From Halomonas sp. 25-S5 (GTDB lineage Bacteria > Pseudomonadota > Gammaproteobacteria > Pseudomonadales > Halomonadaceae): a stretch of 64,000 nt of DNA. The position numbers and the translations under genes were made by a program. Numbering within the stretch: the first letter of the stretch is position 1; every line of letters starts with the position of its first letter. The stretch is from the NCBI RefSeq assembly GCF_029889845.1, contig NZ_JARANV010000005.1, positions 1 through 64,000 of the forward strand, read 5' to 3'. The notes under the pieces were generated by a model. That model saw only the letters and a list, made by a program, of their open reading frames with translations. It had not been told where the DNA came from and did not search any database. Below are positions 1 through 8,295 of the stretch, piece after piece.

Positions 1-345
<345 letters not shown>

Positions 346-421
346 TCGGACTGGCCATCCATCGGTAATAACCGGACACCTTAGATCGGTATAAGGCGGA
401 CAGTTCTAATCGGGGTTGACA
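346..421 (+). mobile_element. Right end of the IS21-like element with repeated terminal motif
   Basis: After the istB stop there are two spaced copies of a CGGACA-type motif (ACCGGACACC and GGCGGACAGTT), ending in GGGGTTGACA. Read on the minus strand the end begins TGTCAACCCCGATTAG. IS21 ends characteristically begin TG and carry multiple short terminal repeats. The boundary at 421 is inferred from this; the other end is not visible, so no target duplication can be tested. Confidence 0.6.
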
Positions 422-481
422 AGGGATTGAGGTGGAAGACGCATTGGCCATGGCTGAGCAGACAGAGGTCTAGCGAGAACC

Positions 482-510
482 AGCGACGGCTTAGCCTCTA
501 GGCCGTCGCT
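482..510. other. Perfect 9-bp stem hairpin between IS end and cassette cluster
   Basis: AGCGACGGC and GCCGTCGCT form a perfect 9-bp stem with an 11-base loop. No T-run follows on either strand, so this may be a structural remnant (possibly a degraded recombination site) rather than a terminator. The rest of 422-543 holds no recognisable gene. Confidence 0.4.
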
Positions 511-543
511 ATCCAACCAGAAATGGTCGTTCAGCAAGGTCTG

Positions 544-619
544 ATGTAACGCGGACATTGAGGCGCCGGGCGTCCCGAACTAACGGGCTGGCCGGTCGCC
601 CTCCAGCGCATGGTTATGC
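544..619 (-). other. attC-like cassette recombination site A (76 bp)
   Basis: On the minus strand the site begins with an R''-like core GCATAAC (613-619) and ends with an R'-like core GTTACAT (544-550). Between them GCGCTGGAGGGCG can pair with CGCCCGGCGC around an unpaired centre. Size, imperfect palindromy and location just 3' of a minus-strand gene (655-990) fit an integron attC site. The R' core deviates from the GTTRRRY consensus. Confidence 0.6.
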
Positions 620-654
620 TATTCCCCCATCTGCTTATCACGGGGACGACGGCC

Positions 655-990
655 CTAGTTACAATTCCCGTAAAAGTACTCCGCTGCGTCGTCTTCGCTC
701 ATCCAATAATCTTCTAGCCAGACCTGCATTTCGCCTCTGCCCTCTATGTGAATATCTTTGAATCCATAAGAATGCAGGTCACCAAAGACCTTATCCCCCG
801 TCCAGATGGATATCACGCCGCCGTACCACTCAAGCAGCGTATAGCCGCCAGAAGTCTCAACGACGAAGTAATCGCAGCCAGGAGTATCTTCAGCGACGAC
901 CACACCAACCTCAGCAATAGCAGTCCCTGAGAGGACCACACCTGACAGAAGAACACTCAGGGTCACACTTCTCGGCGCAAATAATTTCAT
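655..990 (-). CDS. Small exported protein of unknown function (cassette gene)
   Basis: 111 residues from the ATG at 990, chosen because it opens a classic signal peptide (MKLFAPRSVTLSVLLSG, hydrophobic core, cleavage near GTAIA). A longer start at 1029 would overlap the upstream attC-like site. The mature part is acidic and aromatic, with two cysteines and repeated Trp/Tyr (LLEWYGG, VWLEDYWM, AEYFYGNCN), and has no domain I recognise. It is the last gene of the minus-strand cassette series: attC-like site B lies directly 5' and site A 3'. Small secreted proteins of unknown function are common integron cargo. Function unknown. Confidence 0.65.
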   Translation of the reverse strand: MKLFAPRSVTLSVLLSGVVLSGTAIAEVGVVVAEDTPGCDYFVVETSGGYTLLEWYGGVISIWTGDKVFGDLHSYGFKDIHIEGRGEMQVWLEDYWMSEDDAAEYFYGNCN

Positions 991-1011
991 TTGTTCTCCA
1001 TCACCGTAGCG

Positions 1012-1095
1012 GCCTAACGCCGCCAACACGCGCAGCTTTTTAGTGGAAGCGAAGCCGCAACGGAAAAGCTGTCGCTGTGGTTGGATTTTTTATGC
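1012..1095 (-). other. attC-like cassette recombination site B (84 bp)
   Basis: The minus strand ends with a perfect R' core GTTAGGC (1012-1018) inside GCGTTAGGCC. It starts at an R''-like GCATAAA (1089-1095) that overlaps the stop codon of the upstream gene. The inner arms CCAAC...CAGCTTTT and AAAAGCTG...GTTGG pair, giving the long imperfect hairpin expected of attC. This is among the best-formed sites of the cluster. Confidence 0.72.
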
Positions 1096-1599
1096 ATGCC
1101 AATCCTCATATAAAACATGAACCTGAATCCCCATTGAGCCAGCTTGCTCTGCCAAAGACTGCACATGGTTTGCTCCACAAACAAGGAGGATTGGCCACAT
1201 ACCTTTTTTTCCTATTTCGTTAAGCCAAAAAAGCTCTCGTAACTTGTAGGACTCATCGATTTGGGAAGCAATTTCATCTTCACCTAGATCATCGAAGAAC
1301 CCTGCAATACGAACATCATTGGCTTGCCGAATACCTGCTACGTTTCTTTGGGCCCTATCTGGGTCGCAATACAGATGACTTATGCTAATGGACTGTGCAA
1401 CTTTCCAAGCTATTGAGTCCGGCAATCCCCTCTCTTTCTGTGCTTCTATGTTGTTTTCCTCTGAGAGAACGCAGATAGAGAGTTTTGAACATATTTTAAT
1501 GAGTTCGTCTTCGAACGCAGCAACTTGATTCTTAGCCAGTTTAGGGTCTGGCCTTTGATACTCGTGCCTGGTTCCAAAAATATACAGTATTTTATGCAT
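1090..1599 (-). CDS. Hypothetical cassette protein with GTRHE / CGANH motifs
   Basis: 169 residues from the ATG at 1599 (MHKILYIFGTRHEYQ); the longer start at 1683 would run through the conserved non-coding repeat near 1650. An N-terminal beta strand plus GTRHE and a late strand with LLVCGANHVQSL recall the paired GT.H and CG..H motifs of TraB/TIKI-like proteins. I regard that as a weak structural hint, not an assignment. No signal peptide or membrane segment. GC content is far below that of the flanking chromosome. Its stop codon lies inside the core of attC-like site B, the usual arrangement for a gene cassette. Confidence 0.6.
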   Translation of the reverse strand: MHKILYIFGTRHEYQRPDPKLAKNQVAAFEDELIKICSKLSICVLSEENNIEAQKERGLPDSIAWKVAQSISISHLYCDPDRAQRNVAGIRQANDVRIAGFFDDLGEDEIASQIDESYKLRELFWLNEIGKKGMWPILLVCGANHVQSLAEQAGSMGIQVHVLYEDWHA

Positions 1600-1631
1600 G
1601 AATTTTCCTAACCCCAATGAACGTGATCGCC

Positions 1632-1668
1632 GCCTTTTCCTGCATGTCAGCTTAGGGTCAAAAACTGG
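1632..1668 (-). repeat. Dispersed cassette-associated repeat, three copies in the cluster
   Basis: A segment of about 40 bp (GCCTTTTCCTGCATG followed by TCAGCTTAGGGTCAAAAACTG) recurs with mismatches at about 3428-3460 and 4123-4160. The copy at 3438-3457 contains the palindrome CAGCTTT/AAAGCTG around GGGTCG. All copies lie in the 5' non-coding part of a cassette. A second motif, GGTCGTTCAGCAAGG plus TGATGTAA, is shared by 525-549 and 3507-3531 next to sites A and D. Confidence 0.6.
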
Positions 1669-1690
1669 CATACAACCATACATCAGCGTA

Positions 1691-1813
1691 GCCTAACATT
1701 CACCTATCAGCCAAGTGTGGATATTGAGGTAATTCTGAAATATAACATCTAAACTACCTCCGCGCTGCAGCTCTTCCGGCACCAAAGATACTTAGTTGAT
1801 TTTCTTGTTATGC
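1691..1813 (-). other. attC-like cassette recombination site C (123 bp)
   Basis: On the minus strand the site runs from R''-like GCATAAC (1807-1813), just past the stop of the OLD-like gene, to a perfect R' core GTTAGGC (1691-1697). ATCAACTAAGT near the first core pairs with ACTTGGCTGAT near the second, with two G-T wobbles. Length lies within the known attC range. Confidence 0.68.
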
Positions 1814-1819
1814 CTCGCC

Positions 1820-3307
1820 TTAGTTTGGCTCAATAAGTGGCAGAATCTTGTTCTGCAACCACTCATAAATATCAGCAACATATTCTTCCCAATCAGGTGT
1901 TGTAGACACTAAGTCAACAATCTTACTTAAACCTACTTGGCGATCGAAGCCTAGCTTTTCGATAATATCGTCAATGTACCTGTGACTTTCATCTGCAACA
2001 CAAATATCATTAGCTGCTGCAATTATTTCTTGATGCTCAGCGTTTTTCACATTTCCAATTTTGCAGATAACCCCATGAAGGAATGGCTCAGGCTTGATGT
2101 TTTCTGGCAACCGGTACTGCTTTATTGCCTGAAGAGCTGCTTCTCTATATCGTTCTGCCAAGTCATCTGTGCCAGTGATCACCTTCTTTAACCTGTCTCT
2201 CTTTTTTTCCTCTGTTGAGTAAACATCACCGTCCAAAACAAACAAAGAATCAGATATGACTTGATTGCTAAACAACAAGCCTGAAACTGCGGTAAAGCTG
2301 TTTATCGCAGCTCCATAACGCTGTATAGAAACAAGACGCTTACCACCTAGCTGAGCAGCAACTTTGCTCACTATTGCAGAAGAAAAATCATCTTCTACAA
2401 AAATCTCTAAAGGCTTTGGCTGCTCCCCAGTCAATCTATTTATAGCGTCAGGGTAAGTCTCGTTAAAGCATAATGTTTTAGAAGATGTGCTTACCAAGTG
2501 GCGTATATTTACAATATCTGACAATGCAATAACTGACTCTCTGTGCGTCGTGAATACGATTTGGAGACTTTTTTCTATCGAACGAGCATGAATTACTTTA
2601 ATTAACGCTGTCATGGCTTTGTCATGAAGAAGCAAATCTAGCTCGTCAATCAAAATTAGAGCGTTTTTAGGGGCATTGTAGACCTTGGTCAAAATATGGA
2701 AAACTTTTTGTTCTCCAGCGCTCATGCTTAAAGCCGTGTACCTCAGCCCTTCAACATCAACTCCGATAAAATCCTTTCCTGATGCAGTATGGATATTATA
2801 CTTTAAATATTTTCTATTTAATATTTGAGAAGCTTTGCTGAGTATAATATTAAATATTTTCTCATCAACTTCATTTGTCGAATAGTTGATTTTGGCTTGT
2901 TTTTTTTCTAGCTCAATCATTGGAACGCACTTATCAATCCCAAAGTAGAATATCTCACGCTTAGGTTGTCGTGCGTACTTAGGTGTCCAGCGAGCCATTT
3001 TTTCGTAGACTGTTTTTATATTTTCGTGGAGATTTTCACCGTCTCTGTAAGTGTGAGTAATCTCTAGATATGAGTCATTCCACAGCGCATCTGTACTAGG
3101 CAGAAAGAAGTTACTAAACTTATGGTTTTCTCCATTGGAAACCGGCTGATAAGCACATGCAAGTGCGTGTAGAACTGTCGACTTGCCATTGCCATTGGGC
3201 CCGAGAATTGCGGTTATTGGCGAACCACTAAAATCGACATCTAACTCAACAAGGTTTTTTAGCTTTCGCACATTTAGAGATACTAATTTTTGCTGAGCTA
3301 TTGCCAT
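1820..3307 (-). CDS. OLD-like AAA ATPase with C-terminal TOPRIM nuclease domain
   Basis: 495 residues. The N-terminal ABC-type ATPase has Walker A GPNGNGKST (36-44), a signature-like LSMSAGEQK (193-201), Walker B ALILIDELD (216-224) and a switch histidine in TTHRES (253-258). The C-terminal part carries TOPRIM signatures: an acidic strand end EIFVEDD (301-307) and the DxD strand FVLDGDV (356-362). This order defines OLD-family enzymes (overcoming lysogenization defect; relatives include GajA of Gabija and retron-linked OLDs), which are DNA nucleases often acting in phage defence. No UvrD-like helicase or reverse transcriptase is adjacent, so a stand-alone OLD is the best reading. Codon and base usage are strongly AT-rich against the chromosome, and attC-like sites flank it, so it was probably acquired as a cassette. 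Substrate and trigger are unknown. Confidence 0.8.
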   Translation of the reverse strand: MAIAQQKLVSLNVRKLKNLVELDVDFSGSPITAILGPNGNGKSTVLHALACAYQPVSNGENHKFSNFFLPSTDALWNDSYLEITHTYRDGENLHENIKTVYEKMARWTPKYARQPKREIFYFGIDKCVPMIELEKKQAKINYSTNEVDEKIFNIILSKASQILNRKYLKYNIHTASGKDFIGVDVEGLRYTALSMSAGEQKVFHILTKVYNAPKNALILIDELDLLLHDKAMTALIKVIHARSIEKSLQIVFTTHRESVIALSDIVNIRHLVSTSSKTLCFNETYPDAINRLTGEQPKPLEIFVEDDFSSAIVSKVAAQLGGKRLVSIQRYGAAINSFTAVSGLLFSNQVISDSLFVLDGDVYSTEEKKRDRLKKVITGTDDLAERYREAALQAIKQYRLPENIKPEPFLHGVICKIGNVKNAEHQEIIAAANDICVADESHRYIDDIIEKLGFDRQVGLSKIVDLVSTTPDWEEYVADIYEWLQNKILPLIEPN

Positions 3308-3525
3308 CCTAATTACTCTTTTCAGTATAAATTGGCGTGTATTATGTCATTAAGCATGGGTTAACATCTAGCGTACATAACGCGGAAGCTATATCGTGAG
3401 ACTTCACTACGTTGTCCTCATTGCTTTTTTTGCATGTCAGCTTTGGGTCGAAAGCTGCCTAAATTTTTTATCAGCATAGAATAATATTACTCATCCGACA
3501 GACAGCGGTCATTCAGCAAGGATTG
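3308..3525. other. Non-coding segment between OLD-like gene and HicAB, possibly an ORF-less cassette
   Basis: No credible gene. It contains the palindromic repeat at 3438-3457 and, on the minus strand, a further core-like GTTATGT at 3375-3381 flanked by CTATA/TATAG complementarity back to 3570. This could be an extra degenerate recombination site or the 5' leader of the OLD-like gene. Confidence 0.4.
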
Positions 3526-3586
3526 ATGTAAACCGGCCATCTCCTCCGCTCGGAGTTCTAACTTCGGCTGTATAGCCTTGTTATGC
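3526..3586 (-). other. attC-like cassette recombination site D (about 61 bp)
   Basis: The minus strand begins with R''-like GCATAAC (3580-3586) overlapping the hicB stop codon. GGCTAT pairs with ATGGCC near the far end, and an inner CTCCG/CGGAG hairpin lies between. The distal core (GTTTACAT) is poor, so the end is uncertain; an alternative end is 3375. The flank TGATGTAA is shared with site A. Confidence 0.5.
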
Positions 3587-3793
3587 ATAAAGAAGCCTGC
3601 CTCTCGGCTCCGGGATCGGCCGACCTAACTCACGCGCCGTCTCGATCCACTCTTCAATAACCTGCTGGGCGTTTGCTACAGCCTGCTCGTAGGTTTCTCC
3701 ATCAGCCATGCAGCCTGGAAGCTCCGGAACTTCAACGACGAAGAACTCGTCTTCATCGCTCCAATAGATAATCAACTCGTACTTAATCGACAT
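3581..3793 (-). CDS. hicB: HicB-family antitoxin
   Basis: 70 residues from MSIKYELIIYW at 3793. This start overlaps the last codons of hicA by 11 bp, as is usual for coupled toxin-antitoxin pairs. The fold signature is a partial RNase-H-like beta-alpha unit with the HicB hallmark VEVPELPGCMADG followed by the helix EQAVANAQQVIEEWIETARE. No C-terminal DNA-binding domain is present, so this is the short HicB type. HicB neutralises the HicA mRNA interferase. Gene order toxin then antitoxin is standard for hicAB. The pair sits at the promoter-proximal end of the cassette series; toxin-antitoxin modules are known to stabilise such arrays. Confidence 0.88.
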   Translation of the reverse strand: MSIKYELIIYWSDEDEFFVVEVPELPGCMADGETYEQAVANAQQVIEEWIETARELGRPIPEPRGRLLYA

Positions 3794-4043
3794 CAGTCTC
3801 TCCCAATCTGTACTTGACAAGGATGTTGCGAACCTGCTTGACCTGATAGGGCTTGGCTCTGCTCCCCTTAGGCTGTAGGTTCAGTATCTCTTCCACTCCA
3901 TCCTGACTGAATATGTGATGGCTACCTCTCACTCGCTCCTCGAAGCCGAGGCGAGCCAGAAGCTGGCAGAGTTGGGAAAACTCAATATTCGTGTCTGAGC
4001 CTCCCGAAAGAATCCTCTGCCTTATCTTCGAATATCTTCCCAT
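3783..4043 (-). CDS. hicA: HicA-family mRNA interferase toxin
   Basis: 86 residues from MGRYSKIRQRIL at 4043. HicA toxins are small double-stranded-RNA-binding-like proteins that cleave mRNA using a histidine. The expected GSHHIF motif is present at residues 44-49, followed by ILNLQPKGSRAKPYQ and the terminal helix VKQVRNILVKY. The length is at the upper side of the family (usually 60-85). It is translationally coupled to hicB. A longer start at 4079 would extend into the recombination-core-like GTTACGC at 4071-4077, so the shorter start is preferred. Confidence 0.85.
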   Translation of the reverse strand: MGRYSKIRQRILSGGSDTNIEFSQLCQLLARLGFEERVRGSHHIFSQDGVEEILNLQPKGSRAKPYQVKQVRNILVKYRLGETDVD

Positions 4044-4316
4044 GGTCTGATCATCTCTGTACCCATTGGCGCGTAACACCGTTCATAGTATATGCCACAT
4101 AACATAGACCGGGATGCTCGCTGCCTTTTCCAGCATGGCCGCTTTGGTCGAAATCTGACATCACAACGCATTTACGTCCAACTGAGTAATTCATCCGGCA
4201 CTTGTCCAACCTCCACGACGAATGACCCCAGCCTAGCACAGGATGCTTAGGCTGATCGGGTAGCGTAAGCTTGGGTAACCAACGCCCGACCCGCCATCGA
4301 CGAGCAGGATGCTGCC
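4044..4316. other. Junction between cassette cluster and hsd operon
   Basis: Holds a core-like GTTACGC (minus, 4071-4077), the third copy of the cassette-associated repeat (about 4123-4160) and a hairpin AGCCTAGC/GCTTAGGCT at 4230-4253. No integrase gene or convincing attI is seen. Any hsdR promoter must lie here, but I cannot pick one out. Confidence 0.45.
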
Positions 4317-6764
4317 ATGGATATGAAGGCCCTCAGCGAACGGGACATCTGCACCAAGTTCATCACCCCGGCGCTGGAGCGTGCCGGCTGGGATATCCAG
4401 GTGCAGGTGCGTGAGGAGGTGTCGTTCACCGCCGGGCGCATCATCGTGCGCGGGCGGCTGCACACCCGCGGCAAGCGGCGCCGCGCCGACTACCTGCTGA
4501 GCTACCAGAAGCACCAGCCCATTGCGGTGATCGAGGCAAAGGACAACAAGCACTCCCTGGGCGACGGCATGCAGCAGGGGCTGGCCTACAGCGACGCCCT
4601 GGACGTGCCCTTCGTGTTTGCCAGCAACGGCGACGGCTTCCTGTTCCACGATCGCACCGGCCTGGGCGGCCAGACCGAGACGGTGCTCGGCCTCGACGAC
4701 TTCCCTTCCCCCGAGGAACTCTGGGAGCGCTATTGCCAGTACAAGGGCATCGGCCCCGCCCAGCGCCCGGTGGTCGAGCAACCCTACTACGATGACGGCA
4801 GCGGCCGCAGCCCGCGCTACTACCAGCGCATCGCCATCAACCGCGCCGTGGAAGCGGTGGCCCGCGGCCAGGACCGCATCCTGCTGGTGATGGCCACCGG
4901 CACCGGCAAGACCTTCACCGCCTTCCAGATCATCTGGCGGCTGTGGAAGGCCAGGCAGAAGAAGCGAATCCTGTTTCTGGCCGACCGCAATATCCTGGTC
5001 GACCAGACGAAGAACAACGACTTCAAGCCGTTCGGCCAGGCCATGACCAAGGTCACCAACCGCACGGTGGACAAGTCCTACGAGATCTACCTCTCGCTCT
5101 ACCAGGCGGTCACCGGCAGCGAGGAGGCGCAGAACATCTACAAGCAGTTCTCGCCGGACTTCTTCGACCTGATCGTCATCGACGAATGCCACCGCGGCAG
5201 CGCGGCGGTGGACTCCGCCTGGCGCTCGATCCTCGAATACTTCTCCTCGGCCACCCATATCGGCCTGACCGCCACGCCCAAGGAGACGAAAGAGGTCTCC
5301 AACATCGATTACTTCGGCGCGCCGGTCTACACCTACTCGCTCAGGCAGGGCATCGAAGACGGCTTCCTCGCCCCCTACAAGGTGGTGCGGGTGGATATCG
5401 ACCGCGACCTCCAGGGCTGGCGGCCCAGCAAGGGCCAGCGCGACACGCTCGGCCAGGAGATCGAGGATCGCATCTACAATCAGAAGGATTTCGACCGCCA
5501 GCTGGTGCTGGGCAAGCGCACCGAACTGGTGGCCCGCCGGATCACCGACTTCCTGGAGGGCAGCGACCCCTACCAGAAGACCATCGTCTTCTGCGAGGAC
5601 ATCGACCACGCCGAGCGCATGCGCCAGGCGCTGGTCAACCTCAATCCGAAGCGCGTGGCCGAGAACCGCAAGTACGTGATGCGCATCACCGGCGACGAGA
5701 AGGAAGGCAAGGCCGAAATCTACAATTTTACCAGTCCGGAAGAGCGCTACCCGGTCATCGCCACTACCAGCAAGCTTTTGACTACCGGCGTCGATGCCCA
5801 GACCTGCAAGCTGATCGTGCTCGACCAGCGCATCCAGTCGATGACCGAGTTCAAGCAGATCATCGGCCGCGGCACTCGCATCAACGACGACTACCACAAG
5901 CACTGGTTCACCATCCTCGATTTCAAGAAGGCCACCGAGCTGTTCGCCGACCCCGACTTCGACGGCGAGCCGGTGAAGGTCTACCAGCCGACGGGCGACG
6001 ACCCCATCGCGCCGGATGATGAACTGACGGAGGATGGCGTGGAAGCCGGCGATAGCGCCGAGGCGCTCGCCGACGCCCAGGCAGAAGGCGTCGAAGAGGG
6101 CTGGGGCGGCTACGAGCTGGAGGAGGGCGCCACCTGGGAGACCGACGATACCGGCTCGCTCGGCCCGCCGCCGGAACCCGAGCCGCGGCGCAAGTATGTG
6201 GTCGACGACGTGGCGGTCAGCGTGGTGACCGAGCGGGTGCAGTACCTGGGCCCGGACGGCAAGCTGATCACCGAGAGCCTGCGCGACTACACCCGCAAGA
6301 AGGTCAAGGAGCAGTTCGCCTCGCTGGACGACTTCCTGCGCCGCTGGCAGGATGCCGAGCGCAAGCAGGTGATCCTCGAGGAGCTGGAGGAGAACGGCAT
6401 CTTCTGGGAGGACCTGATCAAGGAGCTGGGCGACAGGCTCGGCGACGAGCCCGACCCCTTCGACGTGATCTGCCACATCGCCTTCGACCGCCCGCCGCTG
6501 ACCCGCCGCGAGCGTGCCGCGCAGGTGAGGAAACGCGATATCTTCAATCACTACGAGGGCCAGGCCCGCCAGGTGCTGGAATCCCTGGTCGACAAGTACG
6601 CCGATGCCGGCATCACGCCCATCGAGGACATCAACGTCCTCAACGTCGCGCCCTTTAACGAGATCGGCACGGTCACCGAGCTGGTCACCGCCTTCGGCGG
6701 CAAGCCCGGCTATACTCGCGCGCTGCACGAGCTGGAAGACGCCCTCTACCAATCCGGCAGCTGA
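4317..6764 (+). CDS. hsdR: Type I restriction endonuclease R subunit
   Basis: 815 residues. The N-terminal PD-(D/E)xK-type nuclease has RADYLL (Asp58) and VIEAKDN (Glu73, Lys75). Then come the superfamily 2 motor motifs: P-loop MATGTGKTF (about 194-202), DECH box VIDECHRGS (about 286), motif III GLTATP, and motif [11 protein letters not shown] (about 511). An acidic linker precedes a C-terminal helical region that docks to the methylase. Length matches the EcoEI-like HsdR class. It translocates and cleaves unmodified DNA in complex with HsdM and HsdS encoded downstream in the same direction. The start ATGGATATG at 4317 is the first in frame. Intact, with no frameshift. Confidence 0.95.
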   Translation: MDMKALSERDICTKFITPALERAGWDIQVQVREEVSFTAGRIIVRGRLHTRGKRRRADYLLSYQKHQPIAVIEAKDNKHSLGDGMQQGLAYSDALDVPFVFASNGDGFLFHDRTGLGGQTETVLGLDDFPSPEELWERYCQYKGIGPAQRPVVEQPYYDDGSGRSPRYYQRIAINRAVEAVARGQDRILLVMATGTGKTFTAFQIIWRLWKARQKKRILFLADRNILVDQTKNNDFKPFGQAMTKVTNRTVDKSYEIYLSLYQAVTGSEEAQNIYKQFSPDFFDLIVIDECHRGSAAVDSAWRSILEYFSSATHIGLTATPKETKEVSNIDYFGAPVYTYSLRQGIEDGFLAPYKVVRVDIDRDLQGWRPSKGQRDTLGQEIEDRIYNQKDFDRQLVLGKRTELVARRITDFLEGSDPYQKTIVFCEDIDHAERMRQALVNLNPKRVAENRKYVMRITGDEKEGKAEIYNFTSPEERYPVIATTSKLLTTGVDAQTCKLIVLDQRIQSMTEFKQIIGRGTRINDDYHKHWFTILDFKKATELFADPDFDGEPVKVYQPTGDDPIAPDDELTEDGVEAGDSAEALADAQAEGVEEGWGGYELEEGATWETDDTGSLGPPPEPEPRRKYVVDDVAVSVVTERVQYLGPDGKLITESLRDYTRKKVKEQFASLDDFLRRWQDAERKQVILEELEENGIFWEDLIKELGDRLGDEPDPFDVICHIAFDRPPLTRRERAAQVRKRDIFNHYEGQARQVLESLVDKYADAGITPIEDINVLNVAPFNEIGTVTELVTAFGGKPGYTRALHELEDALYQSGS

Positions 6765-6810
6765 TCGCGGTTATGCTATTTGCACCAGAGACCAGGGAAC
6801 ACCCGACAAC

Positions 6811-8295
6811 ATGGCCATCAGCAGCACCATCAAATCCATCCAGGACATCATGCGCAAGGACGTGGGCGTGGACGGCGACGCCCAGCGCATCGGCCAGCTG
6901 GTCTGGATGCTGTTCCTGAAGATCTTCGATGACCGCGAGCAGGAGTGGGAGATCCTCGATGACGCCTACCGCTCGCCGATTCCCGAGCCGCTGCGCTGGC
7001 GGAACTGGGCCGCCGATCCCGAGGGCATCACCGGCGACGAGCTCAAGGACTTCGTCGACACCATGCTGTTCCCCGGCCTTCAGCAGCTGCAGCCCCGCGG
7101 CGACGACAGCCGCGGCGTGGTGATCCGCAACGTCTTCGAGGACGCCTACAACTACATGAAGTCCGGCCAGCTGATGCGCCAGGTCATCAACAAGCTGCAG
7201 GAGGGCGTGAACGTCAACAAGGCCAGCGAGCGCCACGAGCTGGGCGACATGTACGAGCAGATCCTCAAGGACCTGCAGAGCGCCGGCAACGCCGGGGAGT
7301 TCTACACGCCGCGGGCGGTCACCCGCTTCATGGTGGACCGGGTCGACCCCAGGCTGGACGAGATCGTGATGGACCCGGCCTGCGGCACCGGCGGCTTTCT
7401 CACCTGCACCATCGAGCACAAGCGCAGGCACTACGTGACCACGCCCCAGGACGAGCAGGTCCTCCAGCGCAGCATCCACGGCGTGGAGAAGAAGCCGCTG
7501 CCCCACCTGCTGGCCACCACCAACCTGATCCTCCACGGCATCGAGGTGCCCAGCCAGATCCGGCACGACAACACCCTGGCGCGCCCGCTGATCAGCTGGG
7601 GCCCCAGGGAGCGGGTGGATGTCATTGTCGCCAATCCGCCCTTCGGCGGCATGGAGGAGGACGGCATCGAAACCAACTTCCCCCAGGCCTTCCGCACCCG
7701 CGAGACCGCCGATCTGTTCCTGACACTGTTCATCCACCTGCTCAAGGACAGCGGCCGTGCCGCGGTGGTGCTGCCGGACGGCTTCCTGTTCGGCGAGGGC
7801 ATGAAGACCCGCCTCAAGGAGAAGCTGCTGACCGAGTGCCACCTGCACACCATCGTTCGCCTGCCCAACGGCGTGTTCAATCCCTACACCGGCATCAAGA
7901 CCAACCTGCTGTTCTTCACCAAGGGCCGGCCCACCGAGGCCGTGTGGTATTACGAGCACCCCTACCCCGAGGGCGTGAAGAACTATAGCAAGACCCGGCC
8001 GATGAAGGTCCAGGAGTTCCAGGCCGAGATCGACTGGTGGGGCAGCGAATCAGACGGCTTCGCCGGCCGCCAGGAGACCGAGCAGGCCTGGCGGGTGCCC
8101 ATCGAGGAGATCGAGGCCCGCCACTACAACCTGGACATCAAGAACCCCCACCAGGGCGAGCAGATCAGCCACGACCCCGACGAACTGCTGGCGCAATACG
8201 CGCAGCAGCAGGCCGAGATCCAGGAACTTCGCGACCAGCTCAAGACCATCCTCGGCGATGCCCTGGGCCACACCGGGCAGGAGGGCCGGGCATGA
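6811..8295 (+). CDS. hsdM: Type I DNA methyltransferase M subunit
   Basis: 494 residues from ATG at 6811, 46 bp after hsdR; upstream in-frame codons read through the end of hsdR in another frame and are not credible. The N-terminal HsdM helical domain (IKSIQDIMRKDV) precedes the N6-adenine methylase core, with S-adenosylmethionine motif I DPACGTGGFL (about 188) and catalytic motif IV NPPFGG (about 275). FYTPRAV upstream of motif I is also typical. It methylates the host target sites and is needed for both modification and restriction. Its stop overlaps the hsdS start (ATGA), implying coupled translation. Confidence 0.95.
   Translation: MAISSTIKSIQDIMRKDVGVDGDAQRIGQLVWMLFLKIFDDREQEWEILDDAYRSPIPEPLRWRNWAADPEGITGDELKDFVDTMLFPGLQQLQPRGDDSRGVVIRNVFEDAYNYMKSGQLMRQVINKLQEGVNVNKASERHELGDMYEQILKDLQSAGNAGEFYTPRAVTRFMVDRVDPRLDEIVMDPACGTGGFLTCTIEHKRRHYVTTPQDEQVLQRSIHGVEKKPLPHLLATTNLILHGIEVPSQIRHDNTLARPLISWGPRERVDVIVANPPFGGMEEDGIETNFPQAFRTRETADLFLTLFIHLLKDSGRAAVVLPDGFLFGEGMKTRLKEKLLTECHLHTIVRLPNGVFNPYTGIKTNLLFFTKGRPTEAVWYYEHPYPEGVKNYSKTRPMKVQEFQAEIDWWGSESDGFAGRQETEQAWRVPIEEIEARHYNLDIKNPHQGEQISHDPDELLAQYAQQQAEIQELRDQLKTILGDALGHTGQEGRA

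Noticed and set aside
4051..4239. A 62-codon minus-strand frame upstream of hicA
   Set aside because: It runs through the cassette-associated repeat and a recombination-core-like motif, has no ribosome site and no recognisable protein features.
4044..4316. Search for attI and an integron integrase start at the cassette/hsd border
   Set aside because: No tyrosine recombinase coding sequence on either strand and no clear attI; the cluster is therefore described as integrase-less.
4233..6752. A long open frame on the minus strand opposite hsdR (more than 800 codons)
   Set aside because: It mirrors hsdR codon structure in a GC-rich region, encodes a low-complexity Val/Leu/Ala/Gly/Asp/His protein without any domain, and lacks a ribosome site. 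The same effect gives long antisense frames opposite mmsA (28738-30060), the copper ATPase and others.
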